Below are positions 9,389-17,796 of a stretch of 64,000 nucleotides of DNA, piece by piece. This DNA is from Psychrobacter immobilis. GTDB lineage: Bacteria; Pseudomonadota; Gammaproteobacteria; Pseudomonadales; Moraxellaceae. The first letter of the stretch is position 1; each line of letters starts with the position of its first letter. Made by a program: the position numbers and the translations under genes. The notes beneath the pieces are model-generated. The model made no database searches. It was not told where the DNA came from and saw only the letters and a program-made list of their open reading frames with translations. The stretch lies in contig NZ_CAJGZQ010000014.1 in assembly GCF_904846185.1 (NCBI RefSeq), forward strand, positions 1 through 64,000, given 5' to 3'.

Positions 9389-9426
9389 AATGCCGCAGTC
9401 ATTATCGTGATTGCGGTATTTTTTTG
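9389..9426 (+). terminator. Terminator of ppa
   Basis: Nine-base stem AATGCCGCA/TGCGGTATT (one G-T pair) with a 14-nt loop followed by a T run. Confidence 0.75.
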
Positions 9427-9505
9427 ATTGAATATTACTGCTGTAAAATGGTTATAATAATCAAAACTATCGATGCCTATTTTTCATATCGCCATAAGGA
9501 CAGTC

Positions 9506-9973
9506 ATGTTTAACCCCGACCCTAGCTCAAAATCAGTCAATCCAAAGCTGCCAAGAGACGTCATCATGATGATCGAAAAAAACAATTTAGTGATGGCGAT
9601 CAAAACTTTGGCGGCAGACGAAGACATTAGTATGGATGATGCCAAGAATAGGATTGATGCCTATGAGACACAACTAAAGATGAAGCAGCAGCAAAAACTC
9701 AACACTATCGCCAGCAAGCAAGGCATTCCTAACCATGCTATAAGCTTTGATAGAGAGCAAGGTGCTGAGGATGAAACTGGACAGCTGATCAAAAATCGCG
9801 TCAAAACAACTAAGCAAAGTCGAGGATTCAAGAGCCTACAAAATGGTGTGGACAGCCAGCTTAATGATTTAGGCTATAAAAAACCGCTGATGCCTTATTG
9901 GCTGAAACGGCTATTGGTGATTGCCATCATTATGGCTGGATTATTTTGGATATTATGGCGGGTATTTGGTTAA
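9506..9973 (+). CDS. Hypothetical tail-anchored membrane protein
   Basis: I do not recognise a named family. The 155 residues show an N-terminal helical segment (about 15-55, NLVMAIKTLAADEDISMDDAKNRID pattern) that looks like the short ribosomal L7/L12 C-terminal-like motif seen in several uncharacterised proteins, a charged Lys/Gln middle, and one C-terminal hydrophobic helix (about 132-153) rich in Ile, Trp and Leu, suggesting a cytoplasmic domain held by a tail anchor. Start: ATG at 9506 with TAAGGA 5 bp upstream; an upstream in-frame start at 9473 lacks a ribosome site. Follows the ppa terminator, so separately transcribed. Confidence 0.75.
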   Translation: MFNPDPSSKSVNPKLPRDVIMMIEKNNLVMAIKTLAADEDISMDDAKNRIDAYETQLKMKQQQKLNTIASKQGIPNHAISFDREQGAEDETGQLIKNRVKTTKQSRGFKSLQNGVDSQLNDLGYKKPLMPYWLKRLLVIAIIMAGLFWILWRVFG

Positions 9974-10101
9974 CTAGGACAGGATATCGTCGTGTTAAAT
10001 TTTTTATAGTCTGTTATAAGTGGTCTGTTAATAGGTTTGAAGAGTAAGATAGCTGGTTCCCTTGGGGTATAGGCTAATAAAACCTACCAATATTGACCCA
10101 T

Positions 10102-10251
10102 ATGTATGAAAGAACCATCAAATCCAAAACAAATATAACAGCAAGGATTTTTTATAAAACTTTAATTGTCTTAACAATATTTTTGTTTGTCTTAATCGTA
10201 TTCATCGTGATAAGTACGATTAAAAGTATAATTAAAACAGGCGCTACGTAA
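10102..10251 (+). CDS. Possible 49-residue single-span membrane peptide
   Basis: Open frame starting with a basic N-terminus (MYERTIKSKTNITARIFYK) followed by a strongly hydrophobic stretch of about 20 residues (LIVLTIFLFVLIVFIVIS) and a short basic tail. This is a plausible positive-inside membrane peptide, but no ribosome binding site precedes the ATG, and AT-rich DNA readily gives such patterns by chance. Confidence 0.25.
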   Translation: MYERTIKSKTNITARIFYKTLIVLTIFLFVLIVFIVISTIKSIIKTGAT

Positions 10252-10456
10252 ATGCTAACTATCACTAGAGTCACAAACATATAAGAAGCAATCATATTTT
10301 TTCAGATTAAAAGTATCTTGGTTAGACCGAGACGAGAACTTTAGCATATAAAATTCTTAACTCCTATTGAGCTTGAACACACTATCATAACCAGTAAGCA
10401 AGCCTCAAAAGAGTCAGTTTTTTATTTATTAAAGAGTGATGCCGTGCTCTAGATTA

Positions 10457-10496
10457 CAAAAAAAAGGACAAACGACTGCTTGATAATCGTTTGTCC
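10457..10496 (-). terminator. Terminator of the SDR gene
   Basis: Perfect 10-bp stem GGACAAACGA/TCGTTTGTCC with an 11-nt loop; on the minus strand it is followed by a run of T residues. Lies 20 bp beyond the SDR stop. Confidence 0.8.
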
Positions 10497-10515
10497 AATA
10501 TTAGTTATACAACTT

Positions 10516-11262
10516 TTATCTTAATTTAATATCACCACCATCTGCCATCAGCGTTTGACCAGTCATATATTGACTATCCTCACTTAAAAGAAACGCCACT
10601 ACTGGTGCGATATCTGTTTTGGGATCGCCAAAACGATTCATGGGATTCTTTTTAGCGATTTCTTCGTACTGGTCAGGATGGGCTTCCTTCCAGTTTGCAA
10701 CACCTTCGGTTAATGCCAATGGACAAACAATATTGACACGAATGCTCTCTTTCGCCCATTCGTTTGCCGCAACTCGTGACAATCCTCGAATCGCTTCTTT
10801 AGCAGCAGCATAACTGCCTTGGTTTTCTTGACCATTAAGCGCGGCACCAGAGCCAAAGTTAACGATAGCACCTTTTGTTTTTTTAAGTTCTGGATAGGCC
10901 GCTTTCATAAAGTTCAAAGTTCCTTTTAAGCCGGTATCCATAGATAAAGACCAATCTTCTTCGGTAAGCTCCATTAAAGGTTTTTGTCTGGAGGCATGTG
11001 CATTATTTACCACACCCGTAAGTTTTCCAAACTTTGAAACAGCCATCTTTACCGCTTCTTCAGCAACTGAGGGTTTAGAGATGTCGCCCTTAAGAAATGC
11101 AATATGATCAGGATTACTGTCAACTTTCTGCTGACCGGCAGCGTCATCAAGATCTACCGCTATAACAGATGCGCCTCTTTGGGCTAGCACAGTGGTTATT
11201 GCACCACCAATTCCTGCCGCCCCACCAGTAACAATAATGACATGATCTTTTAAATTTTTCAT
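10516..11262 (-). CDS. Short-chain dehydrogenase/reductase
   Basis: Classical SDR of 248 residues: cofactor motif TGGAAGIG at 12-19, NNAHA in place of the usual NNAG at 86-90, and the catalytic Ser138, Tyr151 and Lys155 (SYAAAKEA). Asp37 at the end of beta-2 (VIAVDLDD) favours NAD(H). Substrate is unknown; the general pattern is that of sugar, alcohol or 3-oxoacyl reductases. Start: ATG with AAAGGAT upstream. It has its own terminator and no obvious operon partner; the flanking gaps of about 500 bp suggest an accessory position. Confidence 0.88.
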   Translation of the reverse strand: MKNLKDHVIIVTGGAAGIGGAITTVLAQRGASVIAVDLDDAAGQQKVDSNPDHIAFLKGDISKPSVAEEAVKMAVSKFGKLTGVVNNAHASRQKPLMELTEEDWSLSMDTGLKGTLNFMKAAYPELKKTKGAIVNFGSGAALNGQENQGSYAAAKEAIRGLSRVAANEWAKESIRVNIVCPLALTEGVANWKEAHPDQYEEIAKKNPMNRFGDPKTDIAPVVAFLLSEDSQYMTGQTLMADGGDIKLR

Positions 11263-11702
11263 AATAATCCTTTGTTGTTTAATTATAAATTTTTATTGAA
11301 TTTAAACCAAAGCACCAAACGCTTGCTCTTATAGTAGGCTTAATTTATTACACACTTAAAAGTTGAAAGAACTTAAAGCAAGTTGCTTATGAACTTAATG
11401 GCCATAGTAAATCTAACTTTAATAATTTCTTAGTTTAGTAGCTTCCGCTTTTATATCTTTCTACTTTTTATATCTTTCTACGAAAGTACATGCACGCGGC
11501 GTTAAATAATTCACCACTCCTAGAACCATAACAGCGATCATACCGATGATGACTAAAGCTGAAACTAAAGAGACTTCGATCTTACCTACCACCTTTAGTT
11601 TACCGCGTTGAAAGCCTTATTTTAGTGAGTATTTGTTTGAGTGATATTGTTTGAGGTTATTGAGAGTATCGCTATTATTGCTATAGAAAAGTAAATAAAG
11701 AA
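11263..11702. other. Gene-poor gap with a short membrane ORF
   Basis: Contains the possible 43-residue membrane reading frame at 11461-11592 on the minus strand. No terminator or recognised site otherwise. Confidence 0.45.
11461..11592 (-). CDS. Possible 43-residue membrane peptide or transporter remnant
   Basis: A minus-strand frame opening at GTG reads a short basic/acidic start (VVGKIEVS), a hydrophobic helix (LVSALVIIGMIAVMVLGVV) and a polar basic tail (NYLTPRACTFVERYKK). The composition looks protein-like, and the frame stays open for some codons upstream of the GTG, so it may be the remaining end of a decayed transporter rather than an independent peptide. No good ribosome site is seen. 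Confidence 0.3.
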   Translation of the reverse strand: MVGKIEVSLVSALVIIGMIAVMVLGVVNYLTPRACTFVERYKK

Positions 11703-13148
11703 TTATTCTTTAACTTCTTTATTCTCTACACGCAAGTCTCTACAGATGCGTTGAGCGGCCATACCCAAGGCTTCTGTAAACGTCGGAAATGCCAATTCTA
11801 AATTGGCTATTTCGTTAATTTTCATTTTAGCCGCCAGACAAGTGGCTGCAACCTGAATCACCTCGGCAGAGTAAGAGCCGAGGACATGCGCGCCCAATAG
11901 CTCTTGTGTCTCTTTATCGATGATAATTTTACAGAATCCGTCGGTTCGCGCATCCATAACGGCGCGCGGTAGCGCAGTGTAATCTATGATCTCAACAATG
12001 CAGTCATGACCTTCTTCCGCTTGAGCTTGGGTCATACCTACGGAGGCATATTCTGGCTCGGTAAAGCTGCCGGTGGCAATCGCTCTTGGGGCGTATTTTT
12101 CTGCTGTATCAGAGATAGCATTTTGTGCGGCAACTTTGGCCTGATGAGCCGCGCTTTGGACAAACATGCTGATACCGTTTGCATCTCCTGCAACGTATAC
12201 CCCTTCTGCATTGGTTTGCAAATAGTCATCGACTTCGATATACGGGCCGTCTACTTTAATATCAGTGGCCTCAAGATTGAGTCCCTCTAAATCTGCAGAC
12301 CAACCCACCATCAAGAACACCGCATCGGTCATTAATGAGTCTATTTGGTCGTCATGCTTATAGGTGACTTTTAACTGACCGTTTTCTTTCGCGATGGATT
12401 CACACCCTGCACCAGTCAGGACGTTCATACCGCGTGAGGTAAAGGCTGCTTCAAGCTTACGCGATATATCAATGTCGCTTTGCGGGGTCAAGCGATCAGC
12501 GAATTCAATGATATCGACCTTTGCGCCAAAATCAAGGAGAATGGAGGCAAGCTGGCATCCGGTTGCCGATCCACCGACTATGGTTACCCTTTCTGGAAGC
12601 TCTGTCATTGACCATAGGTCATGAAAAGAAAGTACTAATTCGTTGCCCGGAATAGAGAGCTTTCTGGGTTTGCCGCCAACGGTTATAATGATTTGGTCAG
12701 CACTAAACTGGCGTCCGTCACCGATTTCTAAAGTTTTGTTATTCATAAAGTGGGCTGGACCAACCTCGTCTATGACCTCTATACCTTGATATTCAACTAT
12801 TTTTGTCAAATGCCACACCTCATTGGCATGCGCGGCAACGCGATTGGCATTTTCGATTGCCGCCTTAAAATCGACAGCGGGCGTCTTCCCTATTAATCCA
12901 AATTGTGGGTAGAGCGCCGTATCAGTACGCAGACGTGCAGCTCGAGCAAGCGTTCGCACTGGTGCAGGACCTTCATTAAAGGCAGTACCACCCAGTTTAT
13001 TGGCTTCAAGCAGGGTAACTTTTGCGCCAAGTTCATGCGCACGCAGGGCAGCCTGTACACCCGCTGGACCGCCACCAACTACGATGACTGTCTTTTTATT
13101 ATTTTTATTTTCTGAATTGTTATTTTTTGATTGGTTATCTTGTTTCAT
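11703..13148 (-). CDS. FAD-dependent pyridine nucleotide oxidoreductase lacking the redox disulfide
   Basis: Looks like the dihydrolipoamide dehydrogenase/mercuric reductase family over its whole 481 residues: FAD-binding VVGGGPAG at about 24-30, a second nucleotide-binding VGGSATG near the middle, the FAD-contacting VYVAGDA motif, and the C-terminal dimerisation domain. However the active-site segment GGTCxxxxC reads GGTAFNEGP (53-61): both cysteines are replaced (Ala56, Pro61), and the C-terminal His-Pro-Thr-Glu motif reads FPTFTEA, without the catalytic histidine. It therefore cannot do thiol-disulfide chemistry; direct NAD(P)H-to-acceptor transfer (quinone, oxygen or another protein) is inferred. 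N-terminus is Asn/Lys-rich. Start: ATG with GGGAAA upstream. Transcribed alone. Confidence 0.85.
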   Translation of the reverse strand: MKQDNQSKNNNSENKNNKKTVIVVGGGPAGVQAALRAHELGAKVTLLEANKLGGTAFNEGPAPVRTLARAARLRTDTALYPQFGLIGKTPAVDFKAAIENANRVAAHANEVWHLTKIVEYQGIEVIDEVGPAHFMNNKTLEIGDGRQFSADQIIITVGGKPRKLSIPGNELVLSFHDLWSMTELPERVTIVGGSATGCQLASILLDFGAKVDIIEFADRLTPQSDIDISRKLEAAFTSRGMNVLTGAGCESIAKENGQLKVTYKHDDQIDSLMTDAVFLMVGWSADLEGLNLEATDIKVDGPYIEVDDYLQTNAEGVYVAGDANGISMFVQSAAHQAKVAAQNAISDTAEKYAPRAIATGSFTEPEYASVGMTQAQAEEGHDCIVEIIDYTALPRAVMDARTDGFCKIIIDKETQELLGAHVLGSYSAEVIQVAATCLAAKMKINEIANLELAFPTFTEALGMAAQRICRDLRVENKEVKE

Positions 13149-13810
13149 ATATTTCCCAGTTTAAGGCATTAATGAATATATATCGCCAGCTAACGCCTAT
13201 TTCTTTCAAAACAAACATATCGAAGGGCATAATTTAAGTGTTTAATTGAAACATACAACAACCCTGATTTTTGTACCGTTAGTGAACGTTTCTGTTGGCG
13301 GACGTTTGCTGTATTTGCGGTAACTAAACTGACAGTGGTGTCGAGGTAGCAGGAACATTACTAGTTTTAATCTCAGCTAGAGTCGCCTCTATAATCGACA
13401 GACACGATAATAAAGAAAAGCGAGCGTAGCGCCAAAAATTTAGTCAAAGAAACACCCTACTTTTACCACTATAAACTATAGTAAATCATCTCCATATTGG
13501 AGTTTTGAGGAAGCTTTAAAGGATTCTTTTTATCAGTTGGTAGAATAACCTCTTATAGTGCACTTAAAGCTTCAGCAATAGTTCTATCCAAGGCTTCTTA
13601 AACTTGAAAAACTAACGCTCTGTACACTATAAAGTACACTGTGACTATTTCAGCGATTTGAAACGTTAATATCATTAGCCTATAGCTATAGATTCAAGTC
13701 CTCACTAGGGAACCATAGCCTTAATTTTTTCTGAAAGTATTCTTTTAGACACATGTTTTTTTAGACTGAAATATGCAGAAAAAAACAGATAACACTATAT
13801 GTAATTTACT
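13149..13810. other. 662-bp gap without a gene
   Basis: No reading frame that looks coding in any frame. Several short palindromes occur (CTCCATATTGGAG at 13490-13502; CTATAAACTATAG nearby; GTACACTATAAAGTACAC near 13622). The stretch separates the FAD oxidoreductase from the copper module and may be the scar of an insertion, but I cannot identify an element. Confidence 0.4.
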
Positions 13811-14203
13811 TTATTTGCCCTGTTCAAGATCTTCTAGTATGGCACAATTTGCGTTTATATCACCTGAGCAATGATCAGCAGAAATTTGTAATAAGCTTAC
13901 CATATCTTGCAATTGAGCTATTTTCTGATTTAAGGTTTCTATGTGTTTCAGTGTCAATTGTTTAACATCAGCACTCTGCCGATCTTTATTTTTCCGTAAA
14001 TCAAGCAACTCTTTCATCTGTTTGGAGGAAAAACCTAAATCACGAGCCTGTCTCAAAAAGCATAAGTCTTTTATATCTTGTTTAGAATAGATTCGATATC
14101 CTGAATTTGAGCGTTTTGCGGCATCAAGCAACCCGATTTGTTCATAATAGCGGATCATTTTGGGAGAGATTCCTGATTGCTCTGACGCTTGACCGATATT
14201 CAT
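13811..14203 (-). CDS. cueR: Cu(I)-responsive MerR-family regulator
   Basis: Copper-sensing activator that twists overly long promoter spacers to allow transcription. The 130 residues have the MerR winged helix (1-70), the dimer helix, and the metal loop with Cys112 and Cys120 (CSGDINANC), the same positions as in E. coli CueR; Ser77 is the residue that marks monovalent-metal specificity in that family. It follows copA by 65 bp on the same strand with a strong AGGAGG ribosome site, so it is probably co-transcribed and controls its own operon and the divergent copZ. Function is strongly supported by residues and context. Confidence 0.95.
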   Translation of the reverse strand: MNIGQASEQSGISPKMIRYYEQIGLLDAAKRSNSGYRIYSKQDIKDLCFLRQARDLGFSSKQMKELLDLRKNKDRQSADVKQLTLKHIETLNQKIAQLQDMVSLLQISADHCSGDINANCAILEDLEQGK

Positions 14204-14268
14204 AACTTTCCTCCTGATATAAAAAGGGTTAAAGCCAAACGGCTACTTTGACCCTATCTTAATATAAC

Positions 14269-16746
14269 CTAGGCTTTAATCGTTGGTACCTGAAAATACT
14301 TTAAGCGTAAGGCATTACCTAGCACAAAAACAGAGGATAGCGCCATTGCGCCTGCTGCAAAAATAGGTGACAACAAAATTCCAAATGCTGGATATAAAAC
14401 CCCTGCGGCAATTGGAATTAAAGCAATGTTATAGAAAAATGCCCAAAATAGATTTTGTCGAATATTTTTGATGGTGGCCTTACTTAAAGCAATCGCATTA
14501 GGAACCCCTTGTAAACTACCTGACATCAACACCACATCTGCAGCTTCAATGGCCACATCTGTCCCTGTCCCAATCGCTAGACCGACATCAGCTTGAGCGA
14601 GAGCGGGCGCATCATTGATACCATCACCAACAAAAGCCACTCGTCCATATTGTTGTTGCAGTTGGCGTATTGCATCTACTTTTCCATCAGGCAACACTTC
14701 TGCGATCACTTGATCAATATGTAATTTTGCTGCAATCGCTTGCGCTGTATGCCGATTGTCCCCTGTAATCATTGCTACTTTTAATCCCAGTTGATGTAAA
14801 CCTGCAATCGCGGCATAAGTGGTGTCTTTAATAGGATCTGCAACGGCAATAATAGCAGCCAATTTCTGATCAATCGCGACATATATGGGGGTTTTAGCTT
14901 CTTGTCCTAAGTGCGCGGCTTCGTCTTTAAAGGGAGTAACATCAAGTCCTAATTGCTGCATATAACGATCAGCACCAATATGAACGGCTTGACCTTCAAC
15001 TTCTGCTTTGATTCCAAATCCCGTCACAGAATCAAAAGTGGTAATCGGTAATAAGCTAATATTCTGTTGCTCTGCGGCCTGAACAATGGCTAGGGCAATG
15101 GGATGTTCAGATTTTGCTTCAACCGATGCCACAATGCGCAAGACTTGGTTCTGTTCGAACCCTTGTTGGACATGAAAATCTGTTAAGGTTGGTTTGCCTT
15201 CAGTCAATGTACCAGTTTTATCGACCGCAATGACTTTCACTTCCTGTAAAGCTTGTAATGCTTCACCTTTGCGGAATAAGACGCCCATTTCTGCACCGCG
15301 ACCTGTGCCAACCATAATGGAGGTAGGTGTTGCCAATCCCATTGCACAGGGACAAGCAATGATTAGGACGGCAACGGCGTTGACGAGACTAAACGTCAAA
15401 GCAGGGTCAGGACCAAAAATAAACCACACAGCAAAAGTCAGAGTGGCTAAGAGCATGACCATGGGGACAAACCACATAGTGACTTTATCGACCAATGCCT
15501 GGATCGGTAATTTAGACCCTTGAGCCTGTTCAACCATGCGAATGATTTGTGCCAATACTGACGATTCCCCGATAGCAGTCGCCCGAAAATTCAAGGTCCC
15601 ATTCTGATTGACCGTGCCTCCGACCACTTGATCACCCACTTGTTTTTTGACAGGCACGGGTTCACCTGTAATCATGGATTCATCAATATAACTTTGACCT
15701 TCAACGACTTCACCATCGACTGGAACACGCTCACCGGGACGAATCTCAACAATCGTTTCTGTGGTCACTTCTGCAATCGGCACTTCAATCACTTGCCCAT
15801 TGTGGTGAACACGTGCTGTTTTTGCTTGCATACCCACTAGGTGTTGAATGGCTTGAGAGGTACGTCCTTTGGCTTTTGCCTCAAAATAACGCCCTAATAA
15901 AATTAAGCTTACAATCACAGCGGCCGCTTCGTAATAAACATTCACAGTGCCTTCAGGTAGAACTTGTGGAATAAATGTTGCGACTAGCGAAAGACTATAA
16001 GCCGCCAGTGTTCCAACAGCCACCAATGAATTCATATCTGGAGCAAAGCGCCATAATGCTGGAATACCTTTTTGATAAAAACGTCGGCCTGGAAAGATGA
16101 GTACCAGCGTGGTCAAAACACATTGAATCAGCCAGCTTTGTTGCGTGCCGATATTGCCCATGACCCACATATGAAAAGCTGGAATCATATGTGACCCCAT
16201 TTCTAGAATAAAAACAGGCACGGCTAGAATTAAAGAGATCATCAAATCTCGTTTCAACTGTTGCTGCTCCGTGGCTTTTTTATCCTGTTGAACACTTACA
16301 CTCTGCTCAATCTGCTTAGCCGTGTATCCCGCTTTTTTAACGGCTTGAATCAAATCACTGCTCTGTACTTGAGCGTTGCCTTGTACCCATGCGCGTTCAG
16401 TAGCAAGGTTGACGTTTGCTTGTTGTACGCCCTCGACTTTTTTTAATGCTTTTTCTACCCGTCCAACACAGGAAGCACAAGTCATACCTTCTATCGACAA
16501 CTCAATCGGCTGAGAGGTCAAGACCTTATAACCGGCTCGTTCTACGGCTTTGGTTACTGCAATTAGATCTAAAGGTTGAGACGAGGAAATCATGGCGTTT
16601 TCAGTCGCTAGATTCACCTCAGCATTTTCAACACCTTCAACTTTTTTTAATACTTTTTCCACTCGTCCCACACAGGAAGCACAGGTCATACCCTCAATTG
16701 GCAATGTTTCATTGTAAAGATAAGACTTATTATTTTCTGAGTTCAT
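14269..16746 (-). CDS. copA: Cu(I)-exporting P1B-type ATPase
   Basis: Pumps Cu(I) out of the cytoplasm. About 825 residues: two N-terminal heavy-metal-associated domains, each with GMTCASC (Cys22/25 and Cys90/93), eight membrane segments, the actuator TGE motif, CPC in [13 protein letters not shown], phosphorylation motif DKTGT, the SEHPIA nucleotide-binding motif and the GDGINDAP hinge. The two HMA domains are nearly the same over [13 protein letters not shown], an internal duplication. Start: the frame runs to a TTG at 16767, but ATG 16746 has the ribosome site AGAGGGTG and fits the promoter at 16780-16810. Operon copA-cueR. Closest in style to Acinetobacter-type copper ATPases (impression, not tested). 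Confidence 0.96.
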   Translation of the reverse strand: MNSENNKSYLYNETLPIEGMTCASCVGRVEKVLKKVEGVENAEVNLATENAMISSSQPLDLIAVTKAVERAGYKVLTSQPIELSIEGMTCASCVGRVEKALKKVEGVQQANVNLATERAWVQGNAQVQSSDLIQAVKKAGYTAKQIEQSVSVQQDKKATEQQQLKRDLMISLILAVPVFILEMGSHMIPAFHMWVMGNIGTQQSWLIQCVLTTLVLIFPGRRFYQKGIPALWRFAPDMNSLVAVGTLAAYSLSLVATFIPQVLPEGTVNVYYEAAAVIVSLILLGRYFEAKAKGRTSQAIQHLVGMQAKTARVHHNGQVIEVPIAEVTTETIVEIRPGERVPVDGEVVEGQSYIDESMITGEPVPVKKQVGDQVVGGTVNQNGTLNFRATAIGESSVLAQIIRMVEQAQGSKLPIQALVDKVTMWFVPMVMLLATLTFAVWFIFGPDPALTFSLVNAVAVLIIACPCAMGLATPTSIMVGTGRGAEMGVLFRKGEALQALQEVKVIAVDKTGTLTEGKPTLTDFHVQQGFEQNQVLRIVASVEAKSEHPIALAIVQAAEQQNISLLPITTFDSVTGFGIKAEVEGQAVHIGADRYMQQLGLDVTPFKDEAAHLGQEAKTPIYVAIDQKLAAIIAVADPIKDTTYAAIAGLHQLGLKVAMITGDNRHTAQAIAAKLHIDQVIAEVLPDGKVDAIRQLQQQYGRVAFVGDGINDAPALAQADVGLAIGTGTDVAIEAADVVLMSGSLQGVPNAIALSKATIKNIRQNLFWAFFYNIALIPIAAGVLYPAFGILLSPIFAAGAMALSSVFVLGNALRLKYFQVPTIKA

Positions 16747-16779
16747 AACACCCTCTATCATGTTCAATCTGTTATCAAC

Positions 16780-16810
16780 AGCATAGAGGTTGACATGATG
16801 GTAAGGTCAA
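16780..16810 (-). promoter_or_regulatory. CueR-type promoter of copA
   Basis: On the minus strand TTGACC (16810-16805) and TATGCT (16785-16780) are separated by 19 bp, the long spacer of MerR-family promoters. The spacer holds a TTGAC-n11-GTCAA dyad beginning in the -35 box. Confidence 0.75.
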
Positions 16811-16848
16811 GCCTGTTTTTTTAAAATGTGTTTGACCTTACCATCATG
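16794..16848. repeat. 17-bp perfect inverted repeat shared by divergent copper promoters
   Basis: Arms CATGATGGTAAGGTCAA (16794-16810) and its exact complement (16832-16848) are separated by 21 bp. Each arm contains the -35 box and the upstream half of the spacer of one of the two divergent promoters. Confidence 0.9.
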
Positions 16849-16862
16849 ACAAGGCTTAAGCT
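16832..16862 (+). promoter_or_regulatory. CueR-type promoter of copZ
   Basis: TTGACC (16832-16837) and TAAGCT (16857-16862) with a 19-bp spacer that contains the dyad CCTT-n11-AAGG, matching the CueR-site layout. Confidence 0.75.
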
Positions 16863-16897
16863 TAGTGATGAAATAAAAACTTATTTGGAGAAAGGCT

Positions 16898-17092
16898 ATG
16901 AAACTATGGATTGTAAATATGAAATGTGGCGGCTGTGCTCGTGGTGTGACAGCAACCATTCACGATATCGACTCAAACGCCAAGATTGACATTGATTTAG
17001 CAGCCAAAGTGATCAGTATCGAAACCATCGCAAGTGTTGAGCAGATGACGGCTGCTTTAGCAAAGGCTGGCTTCCCTGCACAAGTGCAATGA
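16898..17092 (+). CDS. copZ: Copper chaperone, single heavy-metal-associated domain
   Basis: Small cytoplasmic carrier (64 residues) with one HMA fold and the metal motif MKCGGCARGV (two cysteines spaced by two residues near the start). Homologues hand Cu(I) to the N-terminal domains of CopA. It is divergent from copA and its promoter has the same long-spacer design, so joint control by CueR is likely. Ribosome site GGAGAAAGG precedes the ATG. The name is by family and context; other heavy metals are not excluded. Confidence 0.85.
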   Translation: MKLWIVNMKCGGCARGVTATIHDIDSNAKIDIDLAAKVISIETIASVEQMTAALAKAGFPAQVQ

Positions 17093-17233
17093 ATCAGTCT
17101 GATAGACGCGCAGTCTATACGATTAACAGAAAGGATTATGGGCTGAATCATTTTGAATTTATTGACCACGCGCGTTTGGTGATATGTCTACTTTTACGTA
17201 TGAAAAGTGGATAATGTTACCAAAATGAATACT

Positions 17234-17644
17234 TTATTTATGACAGGAGTTATCGGCAAGCGCATGCAATATTCCGCAGGATTCAGCTAGCGCTTCACTT
17301 GCGCATTTTTGCCGCAACGCTAGTAGATGTTGCTTTAATTGTACCAGCTCTTCCATACGTGTTTCTACCGCATCGATATGCTCATCCAATAGCACATTGA
17401 CCTCACCGCAGTTTTCCTCAGGTTTATCTCTATACTGAAGCAGGGTTCGTACTTCATCCAAAGTCATATCGAGCGTACGGCAGTGCAGGATAAATTGTAG
17501 ACGCTCAAAATGCGCCTCATTGTACAAACGATAATTGCCTTGGCTACGCGCAGGCTCCGGTAATAACCTCTCTTTCTCATAATAGCGAATGGTTTCGACC
17601 GTCGCCCCTGTGCGCGTGGCAAGCTCACCAATTTTGATTAGCAT
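17234..17644 (-). CDS. Cd(II)/Pb(II)-responsive MerR-family regulator
   Basis: Metal-dependent activator of the divergent P-type ATPase. The 136 residues hold the MerR DNA-binding region (1-70), a coiled dimer helix and three cysteines at 79, 114 and 123. That spacing is the PbrR/CadR pattern; ZntR has an extra Cys-Cys pair and histidine, which are absent, so lead/cadmium is favoured over zinc. A short tail ends SCHK, less His-rich than CadR of Pseudomonas. It lies 152 bp from the ATPase start, head to head, with the shared regulatory region between. Gene symbol left open between cadR and pbrR. Confidence 0.9.
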   Translation of the reverse strand: MLIKIGELATRTGATVETIRYYEKERLLPEPARSQGNYRLYNEAHFERLQFILHCRTLDMTLDEVRTLLQYRDKPEENCGEVNVLLDEHIDAVETRMEELVQLKQHLLALRQKCASEALAESCGILHALADNSCHK

Positions 17645-17740
17645 GTGTATCTCCTTAAATAGTATTTTCTATTATCTAAAACAATAAAGTAACTATAAGG
17701 TTTGCTGATAAAAAATCAAACCCCTTTGTCGTTAAAAGCC

Positions 17741-17771
17741 TTGACCCTGAAGCTACTATAGGGTCCATAAT
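17741..17771 (+). promoter_or_regulatory. MerR-type promoter of the Cd/Pb/Zn ATPase
   Basis: TTGACC (17741-17746) and CATAAT (17766-17771) with a 19-bp spacer containing the dyad ACCCT-n11-AGGGT, the expected site of a PbrR/CadR/ZntR regulator. Confidence 0.8.
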
Positions 17772-17796
17772 GTCTTTAATAAGAGGATAAATAACT

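Larger units (their letters stand above)
9974..10515. other. Gene-poor gap
   Basis: AT-rich gap between the tail-anchored protein gene and the minus-strand SDR. It contains one small possible membrane-peptide ORF and, at its right end, the SDR terminator. Nothing else is recognised. Confidence 0.5.

Noticed and set aside
13149..13810. Decayed insertion sequence in the 662-bp gap
   Set aside because: Short palindromes are present but no transposase fragment, paired ends or target duplication could be identified.
15194..15840. Plus-strand open frames inside copA
   Set aside because: They are antisense to a well-supported ATPase, have no ribosome sites and their products look like shadows of the coding strand.
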